A DNA stretch of 64,000 nt from Halomonas alkaliantarctica (GCF_029854215.1 NZ_CP122961.1:1364001-1428000), one strand, 5' to 3'; shown: positions 1 through 8,078, numbered from the stretch's first letter. A program made the numbers and translations. Notes: generated by a model from the sequence alone, not told the origin.

Positions 1-1070
1 GGGGCAAGTGGCGTTACCGGTAGTTGCCATCAGCTTATGGTTAATAGTGAGTCTTCACTATTAACCGATTGTGGTTTGTTTCAAGGCGAAGACGCACAGC
101 AGGATAGTTTCGATCAGCTCACTGTCGATTTTGATATTTCATCGGTAAAAACCTTGGTCATTACCCATGTTCATATTGACCATGTGGGGCGGTTACCTTA
201 TTTACTGGTAGCTGGATTTTCAGGCCCCATTTTGTGTTCGAAGCCTTCGGCTAAGCTGTTGCCGTTGGTGATTGAAGATGCGTTGAAAATTGGCTTTAAG
301 GACGTGATGAGAGTGCAACCCTCTTAAAGCGGGCTGTAGAACAGGCGTTATAAAATAAGGGTACGGTTATTATTCCGGCTTTTAGCATTGGCCGCACCCA
401 GGAACTGCTTTACGAGTTGGAGGGAATTATTCATCGGGCGGGGAATGATTCGCTCTGGCAGTCGTTAGAAATCATCGTCGATTCGCCCCTAGCTGCGCGA
501 TTCACGCGGGTCTATCGCGAGTTAAAGCCCTTCTGGGATGATGAAGCGCAGAAGCGCTTGAAGGCAGGGCGGCATCCGCTTAATTTTGATGCGCTTAATA
601 CCGTGCATAGCCATGAAACGCATGAGCAAACGGTACGCTATTTAGCCGAAAGCGGTCGACCTGCCGTGGTGATTGCCGCCAGCGGGATGTGCGCCGGTGG
701 CCGGGTAGTGAACTATTTAAAAGCCACGCTGGGTGACTCGCGCCACCAAGTACTGTTTGTAGGCTACCAGGGGGCGGGCACACCGGGGCGCGATATACAG
801 CGTTATGGGCCGCAGGGTGGTTGGGTAATGTTAGATGGTGAACGCTATGATATCCGCGCGGGTGTGAGCACCATTAGCGGTTACTCCGCCCACGCTGATC
901 AGCGGGATTTATTGAGGTTTATCAGGCGAATGCGCCATTGGCCCAGGGAGATTCTCCTTGTGCACGGTGACGATGCGGCTAGGCAAACACTAAAAACCGC
1001 CATTGAAGCAATGGCGGTTAAGCATCGGCGCTCGGTAACGGTGGATTTGCCCGAGAATTCACCAGCCTAG
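1..1070 (+). pseudogene. Broken MBL-fold RNA-processing exonuclease (YSH1/CPSF73-like), 5' end outside the window
   Basis: Remnant of a metallo-beta-lactamase/beta-CASP RNase-like protein. The reading frame is open from base 1 (GASGVTGSCHQL, the usual N-terminal block) and carries the metal-binding HVHIDH near 172-189, but stops at 325-327. The C-terminal half continues in another frame, with LKRAVEQAL from about 324, an in-frame TAA at 351-353, then GTVIIPAFSIGRTQELL and the beta-CASP/C-terminal part to 1070, including the SGYSAHADQ block. About 65 codons separate the HxHxDH and PAFSIGRTQ blocks where the family has well over 150, so roughly a hundred residues are missing. Deletion, frameshift and nonsense codon together make this inactive. 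Family assignment is firm; the ancestral substrate is unknown. Confidence 0.85.
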
Positions 1071-1090
1071 CCTGAATAAATGGTAAGTGC

Positions 1091-1681
1091 TCACCAACCT
1101 CCTTGGCCTTCTAACAAACTGCGGGTGTTGTTGTTTAGCGGCAGGCGGAAATCAGCGCTGCCAAGCACCATGGCATCGCCTGCTCGCACCACCCGAGCAC
1201 TCACGTAAACGTAGTCCTGGCCTTGTGCGTAGGTGCCCATCAATATTGATCGTGCGTTGTGCTGGGAGGTTAAGCGCTGAACTTGCCGGGAAAGAATCAA
1301 CTCCCCTACGCTCTCTTCGATAAACATGCTGTCGCGCATTTTAACTTCGCGTACCTGCATGCCCTGGCGGGACAGTGCGGAGGCCATAATTTCAGAGCTG
1401 ATACGCCCAAGCGTCGATGACTGGCTTAGATTGTCGATGCTCACAAAGGTGGCGGCAATCATGGGACTATAGTTCTTTATCTCTGGATTGCTGGCAACCA
1501 TCTGCTCGGCAGCGGCATGAACCAATTCAGAGAGATCGGGTTCCGGTTCGGCGGGTCTGTTGTTAGCATTGCCTAGCGCGCTACAGCCTGCCAGTAACAG
1601 TAGCGTCATGCCAATGGCCATTCCACGGGTAGCATGGCTGATAGAACGAGCGCGCCGAGCAGCGAAAAGTGTAATCAGCAT
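1091..1681 (-). CDS. FlgO-like outer-membrane lipoprotein
   Basis: 196-residue lipoprotein with a FlgO-type domain. A hydrophobic segment ends in the lipobox LLAGC, so the mature protein is lipidated at that Cys. The domain follows at about residues 55-185, with the hallmark FVSIDNLSQSSTLGRISSE and the later ILMGTYAQGQDYVYVSARVV. I start at the ATG at 1681 because it places the signal peptide correctly; the longer frame overlaps the upstream gene. FlgO proteins of Vibrio sit in the outer membrane and affect motility, but no flagellar genes are nearby, so the role here is inferred. The gene lies 4 bases after the upstream lipoprotein gene and is probably co-transcribed with it. Confidence 0.8.
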   Translation of the reverse strand: MLITLFAARRARSISHATRGMAIGMTLLLLAGCSALGNANNRPAEPEPDLSELVHAAAEQMVASNPEIKNYSPMIAATFVSIDNLSQSSTLGRISSEIMASALSRQGMQVREVKMRDSMFIEESVGELILSRQVQRLTSQHNARSILMGTYAQGQDYVYVSARVVRAGDAMVLGSADFRLPLNNNTRSLLEGQGGW

Positions 1682-1685
1682 GAAA

Positions 1686-2423
1686 TTACCACGTATCAGT
1701 AAGGGGAACGGTGGGCGTGCTAGGTGCCTGGGGCACACGGTTAGGGGCATATTGACGACGATCACCGGCATTAATGTAGTAAATGTTGGATGAAGAGTAG
1801 AGAATTCGTTCGCCATCGATAATTTGCGTGGTCACGATGATCTCTTCGTTGCCGGTGTGGGTCCAATTACCGCTAGTGGTATCGGCAAGCATTGCGGCGG
1901 GGATTAACCCCAGCGCCGGTTCGGCCCACTGGTTATACGGAATGGCGGCGACTGCGATGCCCGCGGTAAGTGCAGTAAAAGCGCCGACAGGCGGGCGGAC
2001 AAAACCGCGGTCACGGTGTTCGACGACTTCGACATCAAAGGTGATATTGGCGCTGTTGGCAGTCGGAACGGTTGTGAGATTGGCGCCCCGCGAGACCAGC
2101 TCGCTGGTTAGCAGCGCGCGAAAGCCACGCTCAAATTCACCGCCGCTGTAGGCGTGCAGTGCTTCATTGTCTGGTTCGCTGATGTGTAAATCGCGATTGC
2201 GAACGCGTTCGCGCTGCAAAATGCGGGTAGCTTCATGGCGGGCCAGCACATCCCAGTGATGAGCTGCCTGCATACGCTGCTGTTCTGTATAAGGGTAGGT
2301 GATGGCTATCGGCGCCTGGGATGTATTGGCATAAAAGCAGCCGCTTAGCATTAAGCTTGCCAGCCCCAAACTCACAGGACGTATGAAATAGGTTGATGGA
2401 AATAATCGGGGACGGGTGCGCAC
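1686..2423 (-). CDS. Envelope lipoprotein of unknown function
   Basis: 245-residue predicted lipoprotein. The signal peptide ends in LMLSGC, a good lipobox. The remainder is soluble with no motif I recognise; a central Gly/Ala-rich hydrophobic stretch at about residues 145-180 (AFTALTAGIAVAAIPYNQW) could touch a membrane. The start is GTG at 2423, with AAGGA eight bases upstream. It is followed at once by the FlgO-like gene, so the two probably form one envelope operon. No function is claimed. Confidence 0.7.
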   Translation of the reverse strand: MRTRPRLFPSTYFIRPVSLGLASLMLSGCFYANTSQAPIAITYPYTEQQRMQAAHHWDVLARHEATRILQRERVRNRDLHISEPDNEALHAYSGGEFERGFRALLTSELVSRGANLTTVPTANSANITFDVEVVEHRDRGFVRPPVGAFTALTAGIAVAAIPYNQWAEPALGLIPAAMLADTTSGNWTHTGNEEIIVTTQIIDGERILYSSSNIYYINAGDRRQYAPNRVPQAPSTPTVPLTDTW

Positions 2424-2462
2424 CTGGTGGTTCCTTTTTCGCTACAAAACGGCTTTTGATAG

Positions 2463-2600
2463 ACTGTTCGCCATGCTTAGTTTGCCATGCCTAATTCGAT
2501 GTACCTAATGTGATGTGCCTTATTCTAAGTACTTGATTCTAATTACCTGCTTTCATGTACCTAACTCGACGTACTAGCTCGACGTACTAGCTCGACATAG
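2463..2600. repeat. Degenerate 14-bp tandem array
   Basis: About ten head-to-tail units with a 14-bp period (13 bp in the last two). Successive units include ctaattcgatgtac, ctaatgtgatgtgc, cttattctaagtac, ttgattctaattac, ctgctttcatgtac and ctaactcgacgtac, followed by two 13-bp copies of the tagctcgacgtac type. Most units end in (a/g)tac or atgc. The array fills the divergent intergenic space between the lipoprotein gene (minus) and the MotB/OmpA gene (plus), so promoters for both must lie in or beside it. Confidence 0.75.
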
Positions 2601-2649
2601 TTAGCTAGATCGGCCACGAGGTTAAAAACTTTAATGAGCGATAATCCCA

Positions 2650-3654
2650 ATGCTTGAAGATCATCACAATGCTCCGCGCCATGATTCGCTAATGTCGGCC
2701 TATCATGAAAGTGATAGTGGTAGCGGTTGGATGATCAGCTATCTCGATATCATGACCTTGTTGGTGGCTCTTTTCGTGGTCATTATCGCCGCCGCTGGGC
2801 CGGTAATCCCTCAGTTGAACGAGGAGGAGAGTGCGAGCGAATACGCTTACACGCCGTCGTCGGCTATGGAAGTGCCCCTGCCCGAATCTTTGGCCAAGGT
2901 AAGCCATGAGCGTGCGGTCGCCGCCCGGTGGAGCGGGGCAGGATTGAACCCTATGGCGATTAGTGCGGCGATGGGTGTCGCCGGGTTGCCTAAATTGACA
3001 GGGCTTGCTCGTCGAGTCAGCTATGGGGTCCCGCCACTTTTGGCAGCACCGCCACCGCCCGCCGAGCCGGACTTCACTCTGCCTAAACTGATGATGCCCG
3101 CGGGCAGCGATGATTTTACATCGCCTTTGGCCGACTACATGTTGGTGTTAACCGACCGGCCTCCGGTCAATGTTCATGCGGTGAGCGACGAGTCAGTGGC
3201 AGGGGCGCTTGCGCTAAATCAGTCGCTTTCCCAGCGTGTCGAAGAGTCGACGTATCTGCCCGACCTTGAAGGTGTTGAAGTATCGCGAGTGGATGAGGGG
3301 ATTAGTCTCCGCGTGCAGGATCAACTGCTGTTTCCTTCTGCAACGGCTGAGCTCACCAGCGATGGTTCGTCACTGGTGGGTAGTTTGCTGGAGACTATTC
3401 AGCGCTACGATGGCGAGGTATGGGTTGAGGGCCATTCGGATAGCCAGACCATTAACACGGATGAGTACTCGTCTAACTGGGCGCTGTCTAGCGCTCGCGC
3501 GATTGCCATTGTGGAAGCGCTGGAAGCTGAGGGTGTCGATGCTGAACGCTTACGTGCCGTAGGCTTGGCGGCCACAAAACCACTGGAAAGCAATGCCACA
3601 GCGGAAGGGCGTGCGCGAAATCGGCGGGTTGAGGTCGTTATTCATGTGGAGTAA
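2650..3654 (+). CDS. Orphan MotB/OmpA-type peptidoglycan-binding protein
   Basis: 334 residues. One N-terminal membrane segment at about 27-50 (SYLDIMTLLVALFVVIIAAA) carries an Asp at residue 33 where MotB/PomB place the proton- or ion-binding Asp. A long Pro-rich periplasmic linker follows, then an OmpA/MotB domain at about 215-330 with the VEGHSDS...NWALSSARA...GRARNRRVEV signature that binds peptidoglycan. No MotA-type partner is adjacent, so a true stator role is uncertain. It may instead be an envelope protein working with the divergently encoded lipoproteins. The ATG at 2650 puts only a short hydrophilic tail before the membrane helix, as in MotB. Confidence 0.8.
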   Translation: MLEDHHNAPRHDSLMSAYHESDSGSGWMISYLDIMTLLVALFVVIIAAAGPVIPQLNEEESASEYAYTPSSAMEVPLPESLAKVSHERAVAARWSGAGLNPMAISAAMGVAGLPKLTGLARRVSYGVPPLLAAPPPPAEPDFTLPKLMMPAGSDDFTSPLADYMLVLTDRPPVNVHAVSDESVAGALALNQSLSQRVEESTYLPDLEGVEVSRVDEGISLRVQDQLLFPSATAELTSDGSSLVGSLLETIQRYDGEVWVEGHSDSQTINTDEYSSNWALSSARAIAIVEALEAEGVDAERLRAVGLAATKPLESNATAEGRARNRRVEVVIHVE

Positions 3655-3691
3655 GCAGTATTGCAGTTTGCCCAGACGTTAAATAAGAATT

Positions 3692-3718
3692 AAAAAAAGC
3701 CCGCCGGGGTAGGCGGGC
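3692..3718 (-). terminator. Intrinsic terminator of the candidate sRNA
   Basis: Read on the minus strand, arms GCCCGCC (3712-3718) and GGCGGGC (3699-3705) form a 7-bp stem with a 6-base loop, followed by seven Ts (3692-3698). In the plus direction there is no T-tract, so it does not suit the upstream MotB/OmpA gene, whose stop is at 3654. Confidence 0.75.
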
Positions 3719-3788
3719 ATCAAAGGGCTTGGCTCACTGCAGCCCACTGGCATCAGGTGAGGGGGTGTACAAGATCGCCAGTGGGTAC
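3692..3788 (-). ncRNA. Candidate small RNA, about 97 nt
   Basis: No reading frame fits here, but on the minus strand there is a sigma-70-type promoter, a body and an intrinsic terminator in correct order. The predicted start is near 3788. The body folds into a perfect 9-bp stem (3777-3785 with 3743-3751) whose 25-nt loop contains the C-rich stretch CACCCCCUCACC. A short linker leads to a GC-rich terminator hairpin with seven U residues at the end. An exposed C-rich loop could pair with purine-rich ribosome-binding sites, as in known Hfq sRNAs. I recognise no Rfam family. Expression and function are inferred. Confidence 0.6.
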
Positions 3789-3794
3789 AATTCC

Positions 3795-3822
3795 AGTATA
3801 GCTATTTATGAGGCGTTGCCAA
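3795..3822 (-). promoter_or_regulatory. Sigma-70-type promoter of the candidate sRNA
   Basis: On the minus strand TTGGCA (3817-3822) and TATACT (3795-3800) are separated by 16 bases. Both hexamers are close to consensus. Predicted transcription starts about 7 bases downstream, near 3788, just before the stable stem of the sRNA. Confidence 0.6.
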
Positions 3823-3890
3823 GTCCTGTAACGCTTTTTATTAGTTTTCTTGTCACTTTCATCAATTCCCATGCTTTTTGATAGAACACA

Positions 3891-3957
3891 GCACCAAAAG
3901 CGCCCCGATCTCTTTCACGCACTTTTTTGGTGCGCTAAAGCTGCCTCTTTTTGGTGC
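3891..3957. promoter_or_regulatory. Cluster of NtrC-type enhancer sites upstream of gpgP
   Basis: 3919-3933 reads GCACTTTTTTGGTGC, matching the NtrC dyad form GCACY-N5-GGTGC. It is flanked by two weaker copies sharing one strong half: GCACCAAAAG at 3891-3900 and CTTTTTGGTGC at 3947-3957. The full site is centred about 130 bp before the start expected from the sigma-54 promoter at 4030, a normal distance for an NtrC enhancer. A link to nitrogen control is inferred from the motif. Confidence 0.6.
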
Positions 3958-4029
3958 TTGTGGGTTTTTCGATTTATTAATCCCTTAGAACTTCATGTAA
4001 CTCCCTGCTGAACCGTCACTTCTCTCTTT

Positions 4030-4044
4030 TGGCTTATTAATTGC
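4030..4044 (+). promoter_or_regulatory. Sigma-54 (-24/-12) promoter for gpgP-gpgS
   Basis: TGGC, seven bases, then TTGC has exactly the RpoN spacing (GG and GC separated by ten bases). The ACG after TGGC is not conserved. Transcription would begin near 4056, leaving an 84-base leader before the ATG of gpgP. The NtrC-type sites upstream make a chance match less likely. Confidence 0.6.
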
Positions 4045-4068
4045 TATGCTTTTGGTAGACAATTAATA
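4035..4068. repeat. 9-bp inverted repeat around the predicted gpgP start site
   Basis: TATTAATTG (4035-4043) is repeated exactly as CAATTAATA (4060-4068) with a 16-base gap. It overlaps the -12 element and the expected start point, so it could be an operator for an additional regulator. It may also simply reflect local AT-richness. Confidence 0.4.
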
Positions 4069-4139
4069 GCAGGTCTTAGCCAATTGGGCGTTCTAGTCAT
4101 CGCTTTAACAGTGGGCTAAGGCCGAAGAGAGGTAGTGCC

Positions 4140-5057
4140 ATGCCTGAATCAGCTCGTCTTTCAGCGTCAATTCCTTCGGTGGATCCTGCTCTCCAGCCGC
4201 GGCTGGTAGTGACCGATTTAGATGGCTCACTGCTCGATCATCACAGTTATGACTTCAGCCCTGCAGCTCCCTGGCTTGCCCGCTTAAAGCAGATGGGGGT
4301 GCCGGTAATTCCGGTGACCAGTAAAACCCGTGCCGAACTGATTCCGCTGCGTGAAGCGCTGGGCCTTACGGCTACGCCGTTTATTGCTGAAAATGGTGCG
4401 GTTATTGGTCTGCCGCCAGGCTGGTGCCACGCGCGCTTAGACCGACCAGGCAGCGGCCGTGATGGCGTCGTTATCAAACATCCTGGTGTGGATATTGATT
4501 TTATTCGTGCCCGGTTGAAGGTGTGGCGCGAACGCCTGGACATTCGTTTCACCCGCATGGGCGAGATGAGCGTGCCTGAGGTGATGGAGCTTACTGGGCT
4601 TGACGCGGTTCGCGCCCGGGATGCACGGCAGCGGGAAGGCAGTGAGCCGCTGCTATGGGATGACACTGCCGCGGCCCTGGAAACTTTTCGCGCCGCTTTA
4701 GAAGGGGATGGGTTAGAGCTTACTCAAGGCGGGCGCTTTTGGCATGTGATGGGACGCTCCGCAGACAAGGGGGCTGCCGTCGAGTGGCTGATTAAGCGCT
4801 TTACGGCGCTAAGAGGTCGAGCACCTGTTTCACTGGGATTAGGGGACGGGCCAAACGATATCACCATGCTCGAAGCGGTCGATCAAGCGGTTGTGATTCG
4901 CGGTTGCCACGACTTAGCCGTAGAGCCGCGCAACGCTTTGCTCTATCGTACGGACGCAACAGGGCCGGCCGGCTGGGCCGAAGGCGTGGATTACTGGTGG
5001 GGGCGAGATGACCGCCGTTTAGCGACGGCGGAGAAGGGTGATGCTGTTGTTATTTGA
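4140..5057 (+). CDS. gpgP: Glucosyl-3-phosphoglycerate phosphatase (MPGP-family HAD)
   Basis: 305-residue HAD-IIB phosphatase of the mannosyl-3-phosphoglycerate phosphatase family. Motif I is VVTDLDGSLLD at about residues 23-33, where the first Asp is the nucleophile. Motif II is the VIPVTSKT region and motif III is LGLGDGPNDITML near 235-247. It would remove phosphate from glucosyl-3-phosphoglycerate to give the compatible solute glucosylglycerate. The glucosyl rather than mannosyl assignment comes from the downstream GT81 synthase, since this phosphatase family accepts both. The ATG at 4140 has an AGAGG ribosome-binding site. It is first in the operon behind a sigma-54-type promoter. Confidence 0.85.
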   Translation: MPESARLSASIPSVDPALQPRLVVTDLDGSLLDHHSYDFSPAAPWLARLKQMGVPVIPVTSKTRAELIPLREALGLTATPFIAENGAVIGLPPGWCHARLDRPGSGRDGVVIKHPGVDIDFIRARLKVWRERLDIRFTRMGEMSVPEVMELTGLDAVRARDARQREGSEPLLWDDTAAALETFRAALEGDGLELTQGGRFWHVMGRSADKGAAVEWLIKRFTALRGRAPVSLGLGDGPNDITMLEAVDQAVVIRGCHDLAVEPRNALLYRTDATGPAGWAEGVDYWWGRDDRRLATAEKGDAVVI

Positions 5058-5117
5058 GGACAGTTATTTGAGTCCAATACTGTGACTCCAGTTTTATGAA
5101 ACCAGGGAGGTAAGAAA

Positions 5118-6338
5118 ATGAGTGACTTTCATCAAAATGGAATTATTACCGATTTTCATAACCTTACCCGGCGCACGGTCGAAGACCTTGAACAGGAGCT
5201 TTGCCAATTTTCCCGTCGTCGTCCAATGGGGTTAATTCTGCCGTCGCTTTTTTCGGAGCTGGAAGGGCCAGCGTTGTCGGCGATCGTTGATGAGCTGGTT
5301 AAAGTCCCGTATCTCAATGAAATTGTCATTGGCTTGGATCGAGCTGACCGCGAGCAATTTTTATACGCTCGGGAATTTTTCTCACGCCTGCCGCAGCACA
5401 CGCGCATCCTATGGAACGATGGCCCACGGCTGCGCGCCCTGGACGCGGAGCTTGAAGAGCACGGGCTAGGCTCCCTGGAGCCCGGTAAAGGGCGCAATGT
5501 GTGGTATTGCGCAGGCTATATGCTGTCGTCAGGTCGCTCGACGGTGGTGGGGCTGCACGACTGCGATATTTTGACCTATGAACGTGGGTTGCTGGCGCGC
5601 TTGATGTATCCGGTTGCCCATCCTAATTTTAACTACAGTTTCAGCAAAGGCTATTACCCGCGCATTGCCGAGGGCAAGCTGAACGGTCGCGTCTCTCGGC
5701 TGTTAGTGACGCCGCTACTGCGGGCGCTTAAAACCGTCTGCGGGCCGCTGCCTTATCTCGACTACTTGGATAGCTTTCGTTATCCGCTCTCGGGCGAGTT
5801 TGCGATGCGCAGCGAAGTGCTCGAAGGAATTCGTATGCCTGCGGATTGGGGGTTGGAGATTGGTGTTTTATCTGAGTTGCAGCGCAACTACTCGCCACGC
5901 CAACTCTGCCAAGTCGATATTGCCGATGCCTACGACCATAAGCATCAGCCGGTTAGCGAAGATGACCCGGATAGCGGCTTAAACCGCATGAGTCTGGATA
6001 TTTCAAAAGCGCTTTATCGCAAATTAGCGACCCAGGGCATAACCTTTAGCAGCGAAGACTTCCGCACGCTCAAAGCCACCTACTACCGCTTCGCATTAGA
6101 TCTGATCGAAGCCTATGACCACGATGCCACCATGAATGGCCTGAGCCTTGATCGCCACAGCGAAGAGCAGGCCGTGGAGTTATTTGCCAGTAACCTACTC
6201 GAAGCTGGCAACCTATTCATGGACAACCCCAGAGAACGACCCTTTATCCCCAGCTGGAACCGGGTGCAGGCCGCAGTGCCGGATTTGCTCACACGTATGC
6301 ACGAGGCGGTCGAACTGGATAACCAAGGTAAGGTTTAA
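5118..6338 (+). CDS. gpgS: Glucosyl-3-phosphoglycerate synthase (GT81 family)
   Basis: 406-residue cytosolic glycosyltransferase with a GT-A fold. Family knowledge: GpgS joins glucose from an NDP-glucose to 3-phosphoglycerate, the first committed step to glucosylglycerate. The metal-binding DXD motif is DCD in GLHDCDILTYERGL (about residue 150), followed by the conserved FSKGYYPR and the GEFAMRSEVL acceptor-side segment near 225-240. It begins 60 bases after gpgP with a strong GGGAGG ribosome-binding site and ends before a strong terminator, so gpgP-gpgS is a two-gene operon. A mannosyl-specific activity is less likely because MpgS belongs to family GT55. Confidence 0.85.
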   Translation: MSDFHQNGIITDFHNLTRRTVEDLEQELCQFSRRRPMGLILPSLFSELEGPALSAIVDELVKVPYLNEIVIGLDRADREQFLYAREFFSRLPQHTRILWNDGPRLRALDAELEEHGLGSLEPGKGRNVWYCAGYMLSSGRSTVVGLHDCDILTYERGLLARLMYPVAHPNFNYSFSKGYYPRIAEGKLNGRVSRLLVTPLLRALKTVCGPLPYLDYLDSFRYPLSGEFAMRSEVLEGIRMPADWGLEIGVLSELQRNYSPRQLCQVDIADAYDHKHQPVSEDDPDSGLNRMSLDISKALYRKLATQGITFSSEDFRTLKATYYRFALDLIEAYDHDATMNGLSLDRHSEEQAVELFASNLLEAGNLFMDNPRERPFIPSWNRVQAAVPDLLTRMHEAVELDNQGKV

Positions 6339-6402
6339 AGGCCGGGGGTTTAATTAATCGCTTCTTTCTTAACCCTTTCTTCAATAACCATTTTCCATTA
6401 AA

Positions 6403-6432
6403 AAGGCCAGCTACCCAAAGGTAGCTGGCCTT
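6403..6432. terminator. Bidirectional terminator between gpgS and the chemoreceptor gene
   Basis: A perfect 13-bp stem (6403-6415 with 6420-6432) has a 4-base loop, an A-rich left flank and GTTTTT on the right, so it can end transcription from both converging genes. Confidence 0.85.
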
Positions 6433-6467
6433 GTTTTTAGTGCTTGATTTTTAACACATAACTAGCG

Positions 6468-8078
6468 CTAAAAATCACTGTGCTGGTGAGCTACCTGCGG
6501 GGCAGGTGACGAGGCTTGTAAACGTGCATGCCCAGTGCTCTGGTTAATGCGGAAGTGGGCAACCAGCTGGCGCAGTTGGGCGCTGAGCTGTGCAAGCGCT
6601 TGGGTGGCGTGGTTACTCTCTTGCACCAGGCTGGCATTTTGCTGGGTCATTTGATCCATTTGCGTGACTGCTTGGTTGACCTGCTCAATACCGCTGCTCT
6701 GCTCCTTGGTGGCGGCAGAAATTTCCTGAACCAATGTGCTGAGCTGTTTGATGTCATCGACCATGCCATTGATCACATCGCCCGTGTCACGCACTTGGCG
6801 GCTGCCTTCCACCACTTTGCTATCCGACGCTTCGATCAAGGTTTTGATCTCTTGCGCAGCGGAGGCCGAACGGCTGGCTAGCTGGCGAACCTCATTGGCA
6901 ACAACGGCAAAGCCGCGCCCCTGCTCGCCAGCGCGAGCCGCTTCCACCGAGGCGTTTAGTGCCAAGATATTGGTTTGGAAGGCAATGCCATCAATGGTGT
7001 TAACGATGCTGCTCATCTGGGTGGCGCTTTCGTTAATTGTCGCCATGGTAGTAATTACTGTTGACATAGAATCACTGCCGCGCTGTGCGCTGTCGGCCGC
7101 TCGGGTGGCAAGCGTACGCGCATGATCCGTGTGTTCGGCATTTTGCTTAACAGTAGCGGTGAGCTGTTCCATGCTGGAGGCTGTTTCAGCCAACGAAGCT
7201 GCCTGCTCTTCGGTACGTGTGGAAAGTTCTTCGTTAACGCCCACAATTTGCTCTACACCACTATTAACCTGATCTGCCCCGTGGTGAATATCACCAATGG
7301 TATTGGCCAGGGTTTCACGCATACGATTGATATCAAACAGTAAGCTCTGCTGATCCTTCGACGAAAGCTGCGTGGTTTGGGTCAAGTCTCCGTCAGCAAT
7401 ATGGCGTACTACGCTGGCTGCATAGCGTGGATCACCCCCCAGCCTGCGTGCTACATCACGAATAACCCAGCCCATCAACAGCGTTACCGGTAGGCCAATG
7501 ATCAGCAGTACCACGATCGAGCGAATCAAACCGTCAATAAAGGCGGCGTTAATATCGTCTACATAAACGCCTGTCGCCAGTGACCAACCCCACTCGGGAA
7601 GGTGCGCGACATAACTGGTTTTCGGCAGCTGTTCATCGCCACCCGCGCGGGTAGAGTAGTAGTCAACGTGACCTCCACCTGCTTGGGCAACACGCAGCAG
7701 TTCGGGGTAAAGCGCCATCCCGCTGGCATCTTCATAATTGGTCATGTCAGTGCCGGGCGGACGGCTGGGGTGGGAAATGATAAGCAAGTCATCGTTGAAA
7801 GAGAAAAGATACTCGCCAGCCCCAAAGCTGACGCTGGACATATTATCGATAGCACGCTGCTGTGCTTCTTCCAGGCTGAGTTCACCGGCGGTGACCCGTT
7901 CTTGCAGGGCTTCAATTTGACTTTGCACGCTTTCCACCACGTACTGAATGCTGTCGCGGCGTTCGCTCTCGATCGTTTGGCGGTTCTCCAAGGCTAGCCA
8001 GCCAACTAACAGCAGCATGGCAACCCAGATGATGCCTAGTGTTCCCCAGAGTTTTTGTGTCGTTGTTAAGTGAGCCAT
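6468..8078 (-). CDS. Methyl-accepting chemotaxis protein with periplasmic sCache domain
   Basis: 536-residue chemoreceptor. TM1 lies at about residues 12-30; a single-Cache (sCache_2) domain follows at about 35-185, with the typical GEYLFSFNDDLLIISHP and GWSLATGVYVDDI; TM2 is at about 187-208, then HAMP and the cytoplasmic coiled coil. The signalling hairpin tip is at about 375-400 ([22 protein letters not shown], split here by description only). sCache_2 domains often bind small organic acids, but no ligand can be read from the sequence. There is no C-terminal xWxxF tether for CheR. It has its own near-consensus FliA promoter, tying it to the flagellar regulon. Confidence 0.9.
   Translation of the reverse strand: MAHLTTTQKLWGTLGIIWVAMLLLVGWLALENRQTIESERRDSIQYVVESVQSQIEALQERVTAGELSLEEAQQRAIDNMSSVSFGAGEYLFSFNDDLLIISHPSRPPGTDMTNYEDASGMALYPELLRVAQAGGGHVDYYSTRAGGDEQLPKTSYVAHLPEWGWSLATGVYVDDINAAFIDGLIRSIVVLLIIGLPVTLLMGWVIRDVARRLGGDPRYAASVVRHIADGDLTQTTQLSSKDQQSLLFDINRMRETLANTIGDIHHGADQVNSGVEQIVGVNEELSTRTEEQAASLAETASSMEQLTATVKQNAEHTDHARTLATRAADSAQRGSDSMSTVITTMATINESATQMSSIVNTIDGIAFQTNILALNASVEAARAGEQGRGFAVVANEVRQLASRSASAAQEIKTLIEASDSKVVEGSRQVRDTGDVINGMVDDIKQLSTLVQEISAATKEQSSGIEQVNQAVTQMDQMTQQNASLVQESNHATQALAQLSAQLRQLVAHFRINQSTGHARLQASSPAPQVAHQHSDF

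Noticed and set aside
2463..2600. CRISPR array
   Set aside because: Units are 14 bp, directly adjacent and degenerate, with no spacers and no cas genes in the window.
2650..3654. MotB-like protein as part of a Zorya anti-phage system
   Set aside because: No ZorA-type MotA, ZorC or ZorD neighbours are present, and the flanking genes are envelope lipoproteins and osmolyte genes.
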